This document shows positions 35,529 to 44,691 of a stretch of DNA of 47,569 bases, piece after piece. Positions within the stretch are counted from its first letter, which is position 1, and each line of letters opens with the position of its first letter. The DNA comes from Eubacteriaceae bacterium. Its GTDB lineage: Bacteria; Bacillota; Clostridia; Eubacteriales; Anaerofustaceae. The DNA lies in NCBI GenBank assembly GCA_009782875.1, contig WRIE01000020.1, positions 1 through 47,569 of the forward strand, in the 5' to 3' direction. The notes beneath the pieces are model-generated. The model saw only the letters and a list, made by a program, of their open reading frames with translations, had not been told where the DNA came from and made no database searches. The translations under genes and the position numbers were made by a program.

Positions 35529-36136
35529 TTGTTTTCGCCTTTTCGGGATGAATAGATAACGCCAAGGTGGCTTAGGAGCACCACAAAGGCTATATTTAAG
35601 GCAAAAGTGATAAAGATCTGGGCGATGATGCCCGCCATCAGCACTTGGTGCTGTTTTGCGATTTTGGTTTGGTTAAATCCAGAGACGAGCAAGGATTTTT
35701 CACCAAAGCCGTCTTCTGCCCATCTAAAGAAAAGATGAACCTTTAAACCATCTGAGTTTACAAGTTCGAGTTCCCCGCTTTCTTGCTCGCTGACTGCGCC
35801 GACAAATTCTTCTGACTCCAAAAGGTTAATAGAGCCACCTGCCGGCTGCCCTGACAACAGTGTGAGAGAATTGTCATAATACATTGAGAATGAGTTGCTA
35901 AGAGCATTTAGTTTTTCGATCATTCCGCTGATATCATCCGATGATTTCGAGCCGCATAAAACTAGCTCAATCTCAAGTTGTTTTTCAGCTAGCTTTTCTT
36001 CGATAGCTAGTTGCTGCATATGGTTTAGTGTTCCTTGGTAAAAAATGCTAAATCCAACCAGCAGAGCGATTGGAATGAGAAACAAGTACTTTAATTTCCC
36101 ATTGAACAACTGGTTTTCAGTTGACAAATTGCTCAT
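35507..36136 (-). CDS. Two-helix membrane protein with an extracytoplasmic sensor-like domain
   Basis: This gene is not recognised. The 209-aa protein has one membrane helix near the N-terminus (KYLFLIPIALLVGFSIFY), an extracytoplasmic domain of about 130 residues, and a second helix near the C-terminus (FITFALNIAFVVLLSHLGVI) with a short charged tail. This is the layout of the sensory part of a histidine kinase or chemoreceptor, but no HAMP or output domain follows. It diverges from an Hpt / c-di-GMP operon 145 bases away, so it may signal to it (inference). I chose the start at 36136 because AGGAAGG precedes it. Confidence 0.6.
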   Translation of the reverse strand: MSNLSTENQLFNGKLKYLFLIPIALLVGFSIFYQGTLNHMQQLAIEEKLAEKQLEIELVLCGSKSSDDISGMIEKLNALSNSFSMYYDNSLTLLSGQPAGGSINLLESEEFVGAVSEQESGELELVNSDGLKVHLFFRWAEDGFGEKSLLVSGFNQTKIAKQHQVLMAGIIAQIFITFALNIAFVVLLSHLGVIYSSRKGENKWRSLQW

Positions 36137-36281
36137 TATACTTTCCTTCCTCTTCGACAATTTTCTGTACTATGTTATGTTGTCAAACAATTTTTGCTAC
36201 AAAATTCCCCATATCTGTGTCAATTAGTGTCGAAAATGGCTTTATCTGCATACTATAGTTTAGACCACGTTAGGAGATGAA

Positions 36282-36671
36282 TTGACAATGAACAATTTCC
36301 GCCAAACACCGGATATCCCCGACCTCGACTACACAGCAGGTCTTTCCTATATAGGAGGCGATGTGGAATTCTACCACATGATACTCGAATCTTTTACAAG
36401 GGATGCGCCAGGGTTCATCCAAAAACTTGTAAAGATTGACGAGAGTTCCTTGTATGACTTCGCTGTCAACGCCCATGCCTTGAAAGGGATTGCGGCACAA
36501 ATTGCCGCTAAAGATGTATCAGAGCAGGCAGCTTTATTAGAAGGAATGGCTTATGATGGCAACATCGATGGGATAAAAGAGCGCAACCAAGCGCTTGCCG
36601 CCCGAACTACTGCCCTCGTAGAGCAAATTAGAGGCTTTCTTGCCAGCTTTGATGCCGGGAGTGCAAATTGA
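36282..36671 (+). CDS. Stand-alone histidine phosphotransfer (Hpt) protein
   Basis: The 129-aa helical protein carries one Hpt domain, with the phosphorylated histidine in NAHALKGIAAQI (H65). Hpt proteins relay phosphate between hybrid kinases and response regulators. The next gene begins on this stop codon and has a receiver domain, a natural partner. No histidine kinase is in the window, so the donor must come from elsewhere. The start is TTG (36282) or ATG (36288); AGGAG at 36272-36276 is 5 or 11 bases away. A TATAGT at 36254-36259 could be the -10. Confidence 0.82.
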   Translation: MTMNNFRQTPDIPDLDYTAGLSYIGGDVEFYHMILESFTRDAPGFIQKLVKIDESSLYDFAVNAHALKGIAAQIAAKDVSEQAALLEGMAYDGNIDGIKERNQALAARTTALVEQIRGFLASFDAGSAN

Positions 36672-37762
36672 TGGTTATACAAAAAAATAAAATTCTAGTG
36701 GTGGACGATAGCCAAACGTATCTTACTTTGTATAAAAGTTTGCTATCGCCCCTATATGATGTTAAAGCTGTAGACTCAGCTGAACTGCTGATGCTATCTT
36801 TAGAAACCGAAACTCCAGATTTGATTCTGCTGGATGTGCAGATGCCTATATGCAATGGATACCAAGCAGCCCGAATTATCCGAAATAGCAGGCACAAAGA
36901 CATCCCCTTTATCTTTATCAGTGTAAATACTAACTATGAAGATGAAATGGAAGGTCTGAGCCTGGGAGCTCTAGATTATATATTCAAGCCCTTCAATAAC
37001 AAGTTGCTGCTGCGCAGGATTGAGACGCACTTGTCTTTGATCGAGCATAAGAAAGATTTGGATTCCCTTATGGGCATCATGCATAGTATGGTGGTCGCAA
37101 AAACAGACCAACTCTGGAAATTGCAAAACGCAGTTCTCAACATCATTGCAGACCTGGTGGAGTCCCGGGATAGAGTGACAGGCGGGCACGTTGCCCGGAC
37201 CCAAAAATACCTTGCTTGCCTTATAGACACAATGAAGGAGAAGGGTATCTATCTGGATGAGATAGCAGCTTGGGACATGAATTACTTGGTCCCATCATCC
37301 CAGCTCCACGATGTCGGGAAGATCGCTATACCTGATTCTATCCTGAACAAGCCAGCCAGGCTTACACCAGAAGAGTTCACAATAATCAAGCGGCATGTGG
37401 ATATCGGAGTGGAAGCGATAAGCAATATGGAGCTTATGTCCGATGACCACAACTTTTTGAAATACGCTAAAATCTTCGCTGGTACACACCATGAGAAATG
37501 GGACGGGAGTGGATATCCAAACGGATTGTCAGGCCTTGACATTCCCCTTGAAGGGCGAATCATGGCCATAGCTGATGTTTACGACGCGCTCGTTTCCAAA
37601 CGCCCATATATGGATGCAATCAGCAGCAAGGAGGCAGAACAGATTATTCTTGGTGACAGGGGGACGCACTTTGACCCGGTTCTTGTAGATGTGTTTATGG
37701 ATGTGTCAGACTGTTTTGCCAAGATAGCTGCTGAATCCACCGAAGAAGACCATAGCCGATGA
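36671..37762 (+). CDS. Response regulator with HD-GYP phosphodiesterase domain
   Basis: The 363-aa protein has an N-terminal receiver domain (LVVDD at about 9-13, phosphoacceptor D55 in LLLDVQMP, and a conserved Lys in IFKPF). After a helical linker it has an HD-GYP domain (about 140-355) with H213-D214 in SQLHDVGK and G281-Y282-P283 in DGSGYPNGL. HD-GYP enzymes degrade cyclic di-GMP. Phosphorylation, presumably through the adjacent Hpt protein, should control activity. The ATG at 36671 overlaps the upstream stop, and the 3' end overlaps the next ATG by four bases, so the three genes are translationally coupled. Confidence 0.9.
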   Translation: MVIQKNKILVVDDSQTYLTLYKSLLSPLYDVKAVDSAELLMLSLETETPDLILLDVQMPICNGYQAARIIRNSRHKDIPFIFISVNTNYEDEMEGLSLGALDYIFKPFNNKLLLRRIETHLSLIEHKKDLDSLMGIMHSMVVAKTDQLWKLQNAVLNIIADLVESRDRVTGGHVARTQKYLACLIDTMKEKGIYLDEIAAWDMNYLVPSSQLHDVGKIAIPDSILNKPARLTPEEFTIIKRHVDIGVEAISNMELMSDDHNFLKYAKIFAGTHHEKWDGSGYPNGLSGLDIPLEGRIMAIADVYDALVSKRPYMDAISSKEAEQIILGDRGTHFDPVLVDVFMDVSDCFAKIAAESTEEDHSR

Positions 37763-38859
37763 GCTGGGTTTTGCTAGTGGCAGCGAATGCAATATGGACG
37801 GCTTGCGCGGTCATAGCAACATTCAAGGCGGTGTCTAACATCTTTGATTCAACTGTGCGCGACCAGTTGACAGGTGCTTTCAACCGCCGTTATCTTCAAA
37901 CGCAAAACCTGGTCAAAGCAACAAGCAAATATCCTGTAAGTTATATCGCTGGTGACTTGAATGGTTTGAAACTAGTCAACGATGTCTTTGGCCATATCAA
38001 AGGCGATGAGACCATCGTCAATGCAGTGAGATTGATGAACCAAGCCTGCGAGGGCAAAAAGCATAAAATTATCCGGATGGGAGGCGATGAGTTTTTACTC
38101 ATCGTAGCCGGATGTGATGGGAAATGCGCCAATTCTTTGACTGCCTCAATTGCAGCCTTGGAGCAATCTGGCTCTGACCGTGTATGGCAAACCACATTGT
38201 CGCTGGGAAGCGCGACAGCTTATTCGAAAGAGGACGGTTTTGAAGAGATGGTACAGTTGGCTGATGCCGACATGTATGCCAACAAGTCAAAAGACAGCAG
38301 GCGGGTGAAGATGAAAATCGAATCAAAAATCGATGAGTTTTTATACAAAAGCCAATTCGAACCCGCGTCCCACATTGTCCGCCTATTGGCATTGTCGTCA
38401 GGCATGGCCAAATTGCTCGGGCTGTCCAAGGAAGAGACGGCACGGATGGAATTGCTATGCAAATACCACGACATGGGCAAACTGGCAGTTCCGGAAAACC
38501 TGCTATTTCTTGATGCCAAACCGTCAGGCAAGGATTTGGAGCAAATCCGCAGCCACGTAGAAAAAGGCTACAATATTGCAAAGCAGTCCTATAGCCTTGT
38601 AACAATAGCATTGGATATCCTTGCACACCACGAAAACTTCGATGGCACTGGCTATCCACAACGGCTGGAAGGGGAGGATATTCCTCTGAACGCACGGGTG
38701 CTGCGTGTTATCCACACGTACGACAGGCTCATGCATCCAGAGCCTTCAGGCAAAAAAGCAGCCAGCAAGCAAGAAGCCCGAAACTTCATCCTTGCCGGCT
38801 CTAACAAAATGTTTGATCCCAAAGTAGCGAATGCCTTGCTCACACTAACCCAGGCATAG
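37759..38859 (+). CDS. GGDEF plus HD-GYP dual-domain cyclic-di-GMP enzyme
   Basis: The 366-aa protein starts with one membrane anchor (VLLVAANAIWTACAVIA), followed by a GGDEF domain (about 30-185) with intact RMGGDEF (GGDEF at 108-112) and no RxxD inhibitory site at the usual distance. An HD-GYP domain follows (about 195-360) with H238-D239 in YHDMGK and GYP at 299-301. Both the synthetic and degradative signatures are complete, so it could make or break c-di-GMP, or one half may be regulatory. It is coupled by ATGA to the response regulator gene. A bidirectional terminator follows. Confidence 0.88.
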   Translation: MSWVLLVAANAIWTACAVIATFKAVSNIFDSTVRDQLTGAFNRRYLQTQNLVKATSKYPVSYIAGDLNGLKLVNDVFGHIKGDETIVNAVRLMNQACEGKKHKIIRMGGDEFLLIVAGCDGKCANSLTASIAALEQSGSDRVWQTTLSLGSATAYSKEDGFEEMVQLADADMYANKSKDSRRVKMKIESKIDEFLYKSQFEPASHIVRLLALSSGMAKLLGLSKEETARMELLCKYHDMGKLAVPENLLFLDAKPSGKDLEQIRSHVEKGYNIAKQSYSLVTIALDILAHHENFDGTGYPQRLEGEDIPLNARVLRVIHTYDRLMHPEPSGKKAASKQEARNFILAGSNKMFDPKVANALLTLTQA

Positions 38860-38870
38860 CTGCACAAGAG

Positions 38871-38909
38871 GCAAAGATGAAATCTGCCAGCCGCAGGCTT
38901 CATCTTTGC
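38871..38909. terminator. Bidirectional terminator between convergent genes
   Basis: GCAAAGATGAA (38871-38881) is the exact reverse complement of TTCATCTTTGC (38899-38909). It lies between the c-di-GMP operon and the convergent repeat-protein gene ending at 38916. T-runs are short. Confidence 0.6.
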
Positions 38910-38915
38910 ATAAAA

Positions 38916-40025
38916 CTATTTGCCCTTGTAAACCCGTGTGGAAAACACTTCGTTTTTCCCGCCGGTTTCTGTTTCTATCTGTGTTATCTTGATTCTGTCC
39001 CCTGCTTTGGTGAGATCGCCATTGGGCAGTTTGACGAGCCATTTCCTGTCATCGCCAATAATAACTGGCGCAGAATACTGGCCGTTTTGGTAGCGTTTGG
39101 CTCTAATAGAGACAGCTGCATGTGCCCCAGCTTTGCCGTAGCCGAAAATAATCTCTTGGCCTGCATAGGTGCTTGAAATTACAGGGCGGTCAGGCCGCAG
39201 GGCTACAAGCAGAGGAGTAGCCTCGGCTGGCTCTGGAGCCGCTTCGGGCTCTGGAGCCGCTTCGGGCTCTGGAACCGCTTCGGGCTCTGGAACCGCTTCA
39301 GGCTCTGGAGCCGCTTCGGATCCAGGAGCTGCTTCGGGCTCGAATAGCTCGGTTTCGCCATGTTCTTCATGTTCTTCTTCAAATTCCTGTTGGCCATCGT
39401 CTTCGCCATCCATAGCCAAACCAACCGGCGCAAACCCGGGCTCGTCTTCTAGGATTTCAACTTCTAATCCAGCCTCCTCCAGCCCATCCCCAAAATCTGG
39501 CCCATCATCGCCAAGCTCTGTATCGTAGCCGCCAGTGTCAACTTCCGCTTGTGCCTGGCTTTCCTCCGGATGCACTAAGTCTTCGCCTTCACTGCTAGGC
39601 TGTTTTTCCCCCACATATTTGTTGAGTATGTAGGTTCTCATGTCCTGCCTTCCATCGAACTCAATAGAGCCGTCAGGATAAACAGACAAGCTGTAAGAGA
39701 ATTTGTCAGTCGTGTAGTTTTCCAGCAAGGTAGACTGCGCCAGCAAGTAGTCCTGGCCTGCAACGAGCTCGATCACTACATCGCCGTAGTCATCAGATAC
39801 TCCTGTTGCCACCACTCGTCCTGTGGAAACCTCTGCTGCCATGAATTTGAGGCCTTCCAAAGGCATTTGGGTGCTTTCGTCAATTGCGGTAAAGAGGAAT
39901 GGCACCGTGACTTGCGGCAACTCCAAATCCTCGAACACTTCCTCTATAGAAGCAGGCAATTCAGGCGCGGGTTTGTTTTCTATGTATTCAGCATCGTTTT
40001 TGTTGCCGTTGTTAACATATTCCAT
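38916..40025 (-). CDS. Acidic SpaA-like repeat protein without signal peptide
   Basis: The 369-aa protein has four parts. Residues about 38-140 resemble a SpaA/Cna-B-type beta-sandwich (VPFLFTAIDESTQMPLEGLK, then VIELVAGQDYLL). A very acidic segment follows (150-230). Then come about six PEPEA/V repeats (235-268). The C-terminal domain (about 275-369) has an Ig-like pattern (RPVISSTYAGQEIIFGYG). The parts resemble surface adhesins, but I see no signal peptide and no LPXTG anchor. It may be secreted otherwise, be truncated, or act inside the cell. AAAGGA precedes the ATG. It converges on the c-di-GMP operon; a biofilm link is speculative. Confidence 0.65.
   Translation of the reverse strand: MEYVNNGNKNDAEYIENKPAPELPASIEEVFEDLELPQVTVPFLFTAIDESTQMPLEGLKFMAAEVSTGRVVATGVSDDYGDVVIELVAGQDYLLAQSTLLENYTTDKFSYSLSVYPDGSIEFDGRQDMRTYILNKYVGEKQPSSEGEDLVHPEESQAQAEVDTGGYDTELGDDGPDFGDGLEEAGLEVEILEDEPGFAPVGLAMDGEDDGQQEFEEEHEEHGETELFEPEAAPGSEAAPEPEAVPEPEAVPEPEAAPEPEAAPEPAEATPLLVALRPDRPVISSTYAGQEIIFGYGKAGAHAAVSIRAKRYQNGQYSAPVIIGDDRKWLVKLPNGDLTKAGDRIKITQIETETGGKNEVFSTRVYKGK
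39229..39340 (-). repeat. Coding tandem repeat, 18-bp units
   Basis: About six copies of an 18-base unit (plus-strand form GCTTCGGGCTCTGGAGCC, with A/G and C/A variants) encode PEPEAA or PEPEAV on the minus strand. The unit length keeps the frame, so copy number could vary without breaking the gene. Confidence 0.9.
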
Positions 40026-40586
40026 CGGTTATCCTTTCTAATGCCATTATTATTACTAATCCACACTACATTATATGAAGCAATTGCAGCCATGTGATGT
40101 AGCAAGAGCATAAGGGGGCAATAAAAAAGAGCGTGGAGCCTTGGCCAACCCGATGCCTGCTATTGGGCAAAAATTGCTTGCGGCAAAAAGTCCCCTTGGG
40201 GGATTGGTTTTATAAAATAGCGGTGTTTGCAGAATGTTTCGTTGGCTGCAGCAATTATGCCATGCTGCAACCGAACTTGAAACGGCAAGCTCAGGCAGGG
40301 AATAATGACAATTGCCACAAAAATGCATAACAGGTATGTGTTCAATAGTTAAATCTGGTCATCAAGTGCAACCGCTAGACAAATGGGCAAATCTAGAAAA
40401 ATCCCTCAAGCTTTTAACGCCAAATCTGATTTCTTTTGTTAGTCATGATGAATTATCCTCCTCTTGCCTCCACTTTACGGTGGGTGAAGCAATGGCTATA
40501 TTTTTCTGATATAATGAAACAGCGATACAATGTTAAATTGAAAGACAGAATGACAACTGTCAACTATCAGAGGAGGCGAGTAAGAT
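40026..40586. other. Intergenic region
   Basis: No gene is supported in these 561 bases. A TATAAT at about 40511-40516 lies 70 bases before the next gene but lacks a good -35. Confidence 0.4.
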
Positions 40587-41669
40587 ATGGCTGTTCTTGA
40601 ATATAAATGCCCAAATTGCGGCAGCGCCATTACATTTGACTCTACAACCCAAAAAATGAGTTGCCCATATTGCCGCACCGAAATTGACACACAAGTCCTT
40701 GCCCAATATGATGAAGAGCTAAATACCCCTTTGTCCGATACCTTTGGGTGGGATTGGGAAAACACTAGCGAGAGCCAAGCATTCGGCTCCTCAGAACTCG
40801 ACGGGTTCAGTGCTTATTCATGCCCTTCCTGTGGAGGGGAGATTGTAGGGGATAAAAATACCATAGCTACAAGCTGCCCATATTGCACAAACCCTGCCAT
40901 AATAACATCAAAAGTATCCGGCATGCTCAAACCAGACTATGTTATCCCTTTCAAGCTTGATAGGGAATATGCGGTCAACGCATTTAAGGAGCATATCAAA
41001 AACAAGAGCCTGCTCCCAAAGTATTTCAAGGATGAGAACCGCATCGACAGCTTGGTCGGGATATATGTCCCATTCTGGCTTTTTGACTGTGACGCCTCTA
41101 TGTATGCCCGTTACCGGGCTACCCGGACCCGCTCATGGAGCGACTCCCGCAACAACTATACAGTCACTGAGCACTACCGTTTGTTAAGGCAGGCGTCAGC
41201 GTCTTTTGACAAGGTTCCGGTAGACGGCTCGGTAAAGATGGATGACGCGTACATGGAAGCAATAGAGCCGTTCGAATACAAAGACTTGGTCGGCTTCAGC
41301 ACTGCATATCTTTCAGGATACTTTGCAGATAAATACGATATTGGCTATGAAAGCTCAAAAAACAGGGCTAACGACAGGATAAGGCAAAGCTCTGCATCCA
41401 TGCTGTTGTCGACAACAGGGAATTACGGCACTATCCAGGCTGAGGCGTCAAGTGTCAAATTCTCCGACGGCAAAGTGCACTACGCGCTATTGCCCGTGTG
41501 GATGCTGAATATCAAGTACAACGACAAGATATACACTTTCGCCATGAATGGCCAGACAGGCAGGTTTATCGGCGAATTGCCAATATCTTGGAAAGCTTTC
41601 TGGATCCAGCTGCTAGCTTATGGCGCAGGGATAGGAGCGCTCCTTTCAGCAATCTCCTTATTCTTTTAA
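40587..41669 (+). CDS. Zinc-ribbon membrane-anchored protein (YdjG-like)
   Basis: The 360-aa protein has two N-terminal zinc ribbons, cysteines C8/C11 with C26/C29, and C79/C82 with C97/C100 (all CPxC). A strand-rich middle domain follows (VIPFKLDREYAVNAFKEHIK, then YVPFWLFDCDASMYARY), and one C-terminal membrane helix (about 338-358). The layout resembles Bacillus YdjG-type proteins, encoded with TPM-domain proteins of the YdjH type, as here. Those proteins have been linked to membrane stress in Bacillus. GAGGAGG precedes the ATG. The next gene starts 17 bases on, so it is an operon. Confidence 0.75.
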   Translation: MAVLEYKCPNCGSAITFDSTTQKMSCPYCRTEIDTQVLAQYDEELNTPLSDTFGWDWENTSESQAFGSSELDGFSAYSCPSCGGEIVGDKNTIATSCPYCTNPAIITSKVSGMLKPDYVIPFKLDREYAVNAFKEHIKNKSLLPKYFKDENRIDSLVGIYVPFWLFDCDASMYARYRATRTRSWSDSRNNYTVTEHYRLLRQASASFDKVPVDGSVKMDDAYMEAIEPFEYKDLVGFSTAYLSGYFADKYDIGYESSKNRANDRIRQSSASMLLSTTGNYGTIQAEASSVKFSDGKVHYALLPVWMLNIKYNDKIYTFAMNGQTGRFIGELPISWKAFWIQLLAYGAGIGALLSAISLFF

Positions 41670-41686
41670 GAAGGTGTTTTAAAATA

Positions 41687-42580
41687 ATGAGAAAAATAAG
41701 AATACTGGCTATCGCCTTGTTGATATTCATCGCCCCTTTGGGCTCGCAAGCCCAAGCCTCAACGGTTGGGGATACGCCCCAAGCGCATGTGATTGACTAT
41801 GCTGAATTGCTTGGGGGCTACCAAGCTGAAGCATTAGAGGAATCAATAGCCAAGATAATTGAAAACTACAATTTTGATGTGGTTATCGTGACGACCAACT
41901 CAATTGGAGGCAAATCGCCGCAGGCCTACGCTGATGATTACTTTGACAATAACGGTTATGGCAAGGGGCAAAACGGCGAGGATGGCGTGTTGCTTCTCGT
42001 AGACATGGGAGGGGGCAACTGGCATATTTCAACTAGCGGCTACGGCATCACGGTTTTTACAGATTATGGCATCCAGCTGATTGGGGGAGTGGTGGCTCCG
42101 CAAATCCGGGCAAACCCGTATGGCGCGTTTAGCATATTTGTTGGCTCTGTAGCCCAGTTCCTTGACGAGGCGAGAGACAACCGGCCTATTGATATTTATA
42201 CCGGGGGGGACAGCAATGGCTCCTACTACTTCGACAGCACAAACGGCAAATATTATTTCGAGCCAGCGCCGGTTCCCAATCGATGGCGCAATGTGCCAAT
42301 AGTGTTTCCTGCAGGTTTTGTAATATCAGCTTTAATGATGTTTGTGAAGGCAAAAGGGATGAACACTGCACGCAGCAAGGCCCACGCAAGCGATTATGTC
42401 AGGCAGGGAAGTTTTTCCTTGGATACAAGGCGTGATTTATATTTGCATTCTACAACGTGGTCTACACCGAGGCCCCAGCAATCCACAAGCTCCAGGACTG
42501 GGGGCTCGAGTGGAGGCGGCAGCAGCACCCATTCAAGCTCCTCAGGCAGAAGCCATGGCGGAGGCGGGGGCAAGTTCTAA
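41687..42580 (+). CDS. TPM-domain (YgcG/YdjH-like) secreted or membrane protein
   Basis: The 297-aa protein begins with a signal peptide (RKIRILAIALLIFIAPLGSQA, probably cleaved after AQA). A TPM domain follows (about 30-175), with VIDYAELL, VIVTTNSIGGKSPQAYADDY, GVLLLVDMGGGNWHIST and GYG. A second hydrophobic helix is at about 208-225 and the tail is glycine/serine-rich, ending in GGGGGKF, as is typical of the family. The start at 41687 with AAGGTG upstream is preferred over an in-frame reading that begins inside the upstream gene. TPM proteins are poorly understood; some hydrolyse phosphate esters in plants. Confidence 0.82.
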   Translation: MRKIRILAIALLIFIAPLGSQAQASTVGDTPQAHVIDYAELLGGYQAEALEESIAKIIENYNFDVVIVTTNSIGGKSPQAYADDYFDNNGYGKGQNGEDGVLLLVDMGGGNWHISTSGYGITVFTDYGIQLIGGVVAPQIRANPYGAFSIFVGSVAQFLDEARDNRPIDIYTGGDSNGSYYFDSTNGKYYFEPAPVPNRWRNVPIVFPAGFVISALMMFVKAKGMNTARSKAHASDYVRQGSFSLDTRRDLYLHSTTWSTPRPQQSTSSRTGGSSGGGSSTHSSSSGRSHGGGGGKF

Positions 42581-42668
42581 AAGCGATCCAAGTCTGGGCC
42601 AGGCTCTTTTGGCTCCAGATGAAACTAGAAAACAACCAAGGCCCGCTTGGGCAAACCAGAGGTGAGGG

Positions 42669-44666
42669 ATGAAGAAAAAAAAAGGTCTTGTGATTATTAC
42701 AATCCTTGTAGTGTGCTTGTTGTGCTCTTGTGGCCAACCAGCCAGCAAATCAGGCGGCATAAGCCAGATAACGCCGGTTATCCATAATAACGGCGGATTG
42801 TATGTCAAATATGGACATGATATATATTACCGCGAATACTTGGCAGGCAGCTTGGAAAAAACCAGTCTTGGAGTAAGCTTCCCTGCAGTTGCTGGAGCCC
42901 AATCGAATATTATGCGGCTTAATCCGGATGGCTCAAAAGACCTGCTATTCTTGGATTACGGGAATGGGCCGATTTACATGATGGCTGGAGATACGGGGGA
43001 TGGTCCCATCTTCATCCTCAACCGGCTTCATGGAATAAATGACGGCTATTACGATTGGGAAATCTATGGTAGCAAGCTTGATGGGGAAGATTGCGGTTTT
43101 AACATGTCGGGTGAGATATTCGCTTTTGACGAGGATAGTAGCCGCATAATTTTCACAAGGACTGGAAATGGCATTTATGCAGCCAACCTGGATTCTGTGC
43201 AAGAGGAGCAAATAGCGCCTAACGGGTATTATCCGGTTTATTACGATAAAGCAAGCCAATTGCTGTTTTGTGTGCAATCTTCCTATGACGATGACTATAT
43301 AACAATAGCTGCAATCGATTCTGGGACTTCAGCAATAGAGGTTTTGTTCAGCAAGTCTAAGGAAGAGATCCATCAAGCAACAACTGGAGACGAGTTTTAT
43401 GGCCAATTCTTCGAGGTTAAAAACCCAATATTTGATGGCGGGCAATTCTTTGTTGATATCGCAGAATATGGCGGGACAGGCTATTTTTTCTTCAGTTACG
43501 GCAGGGTAAAGATCGATATTGGCACAAAGGAATTCGAATATATCCAAAAACCGGCAGCAATTGAATGGTTTGGGGTAGACAAGCCATTCTCCTATAGGTC
43601 AGATGGGCCGTTTTACAAAGAAGTCGAAGGGTTTTGGATGTTCGACAACCTTGGCGGCGCTGAACCAATGCAAGTTTTGACCAAAAGCGATATGGCAGAT
43701 GCCGGGCTTCCAGAAGGAGAGTATCTGGGAGAGGATGATTTTGTTGTCCTCCGCGACATAGAGCATGTTGACGGGTCTGTGTTTTTCACAACTTATTCAG
43801 GAGTGCGCAATGAAGAGGAAGACATCGGCTGGCGCTACGGGTATGATCTTGTGGAGTCGAGGACATACAAGAAGGATTTGGGCAGTGGGGAGATAGATCT
43901 CATTTGCCAGTATTTCCAAGACGGGATTAACCCTTTGGCTGGCGCAATAAGGTTCGGTTTCGCAGACGGCAGCGGCTGCCGGCTAATCTCTGGGGGCGAA
44001 TTGGACGGGGAGCAATTCCCAGACAAGTACAGCTCCGCTATTGGCCCTTACGGCGTGCAAATTGATGTTGAATATGAGGGATGGCAAGAGGAGAACCCTG
44101 CAAACAGCTTTAGAGATACAGCAAGCAACTTTGACAACTTGCCTGGATATATTTACACAAACAGTGGAGGAAAACTCCAAGCAGACACAACCCATGCGCT
44201 CATGTCTACAGATATGCTCGGCTCATTGGTGGAAATGCATAAGCCAGATGATTACAATACTCCGCTGGCCCCGTCGGTTGTCAAGCAAATTGAAACTGCC
44301 AAAAGCCGCAAAATCGTGTCATCTGAAGAGTTGGCAACTACAGAGGATGGGGTTGTCATCGGTCTTGCCCTCTTTGAGAGGGTCGGGGATGGCATGTTGT
44401 TCTCAATCGTGCTTGTTGACGGGGAGAGTATGCTGTTTTGGGACAATCCTGCAGAGTATAACGAATACAGCACATGGCGGGTCGATATGGGGGATGAGCC
44501 AGGAAGGTTTATCCCGATGTTCGCTCTCCGCTTGGATGGCAATTTGGCAACCGCCTTTGCATGGGGGGCTCCGGAAGGGGAGGGAGTAGTGGTTCTCAAT
44601 GAGTCGGGGGGCGTGTTGAAAGAACTGGGAGACTACTGGTACAGCCGCTACTGGGTTCCATTCTAA
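42669..44666 (+). CDS. Large lipoprotein of unknown function, possibly beta-propeller
   Basis: The 665-aa protein has a lipoprotein signal (KKKKGLVIITILVVCLLCSC), with acylation expected at C21. The rest is rich in Gly, Asp and aromatic residues with recurrent strand-turn patterns such as DEDSSRIIFTRTGNGIYAAN and YYDKASQLLFCVQ. This suggests a beta-propeller like WD40/TolB-type surface proteins. I do not recognise a named family. GAGGTGAGGG precedes the ATG. It follows the TPM gene by 88 bases and may belong to the same transcript. Confidence 0.72.
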   Translation: MKKKKGLVIITILVVCLLCSCGQPASKSGGISQITPVIHNNGGLYVKYGHDIYYREYLAGSLEKTSLGVSFPAVAGAQSNIMRLNPDGSKDLLFLDYGNGPIYMMAGDTGDGPIFILNRLHGINDGYYDWEIYGSKLDGEDCGFNMSGEIFAFDEDSSRIIFTRTGNGIYAANLDSVQEEQIAPNGYYPVYYDKASQLLFCVQSSYDDDYITIAAIDSGTSAIEVLFSKSKEEIHQATTGDEFYGQFFEVKNPIFDGGQFFVDIAEYGGTGYFFFSYGRVKIDIGTKEFEYIQKPAAIEWFGVDKPFSYRSDGPFYKEVEGFWMFDNLGGAEPMQVLTKSDMADAGLPEGEYLGEDDFVVLRDIEHVDGSVFFTTYSGVRNEEEDIGWRYGYDLVESRTYKKDLGSGEIDLICQYFQDGINPLAGAIRFGFADGSGCRLISGGELDGEQFPDKYSSAIGPYGVQIDVEYEGWQEENPANSFRDTASNFDNLPGYIYTNSGGKLQADTTHALMSTDMLGSLVEMHKPDDYNTPLAPSVVKQIETAKSRKIVSSEELATTEDGVVIGLALFERVGDGMLFSIVLVDGESMLFWDNPAEYNEYSTWRVDMGDEPGRFIPMFALRLDGNLATAFAWGAPEGEGVVVLNESGGVLKELGDYWYSRYWVPF

Positions 44667-44691
44667 ACGAGATAAAATTGGTTGCAAAATA

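Noticed and set aside
39229..39340. CRISPR-like repeat array
   Set aside because: The repeats are contiguous 18-bp coding units with no spacers; no cas genes are present anywhere in the window.
39169..39528. Ser/Gly-rich plus-strand frame
   Set aside because: It is the antisense of the PEPEA repeats and acidic region of the minus-strand gene; low complexity and no ribosome site.
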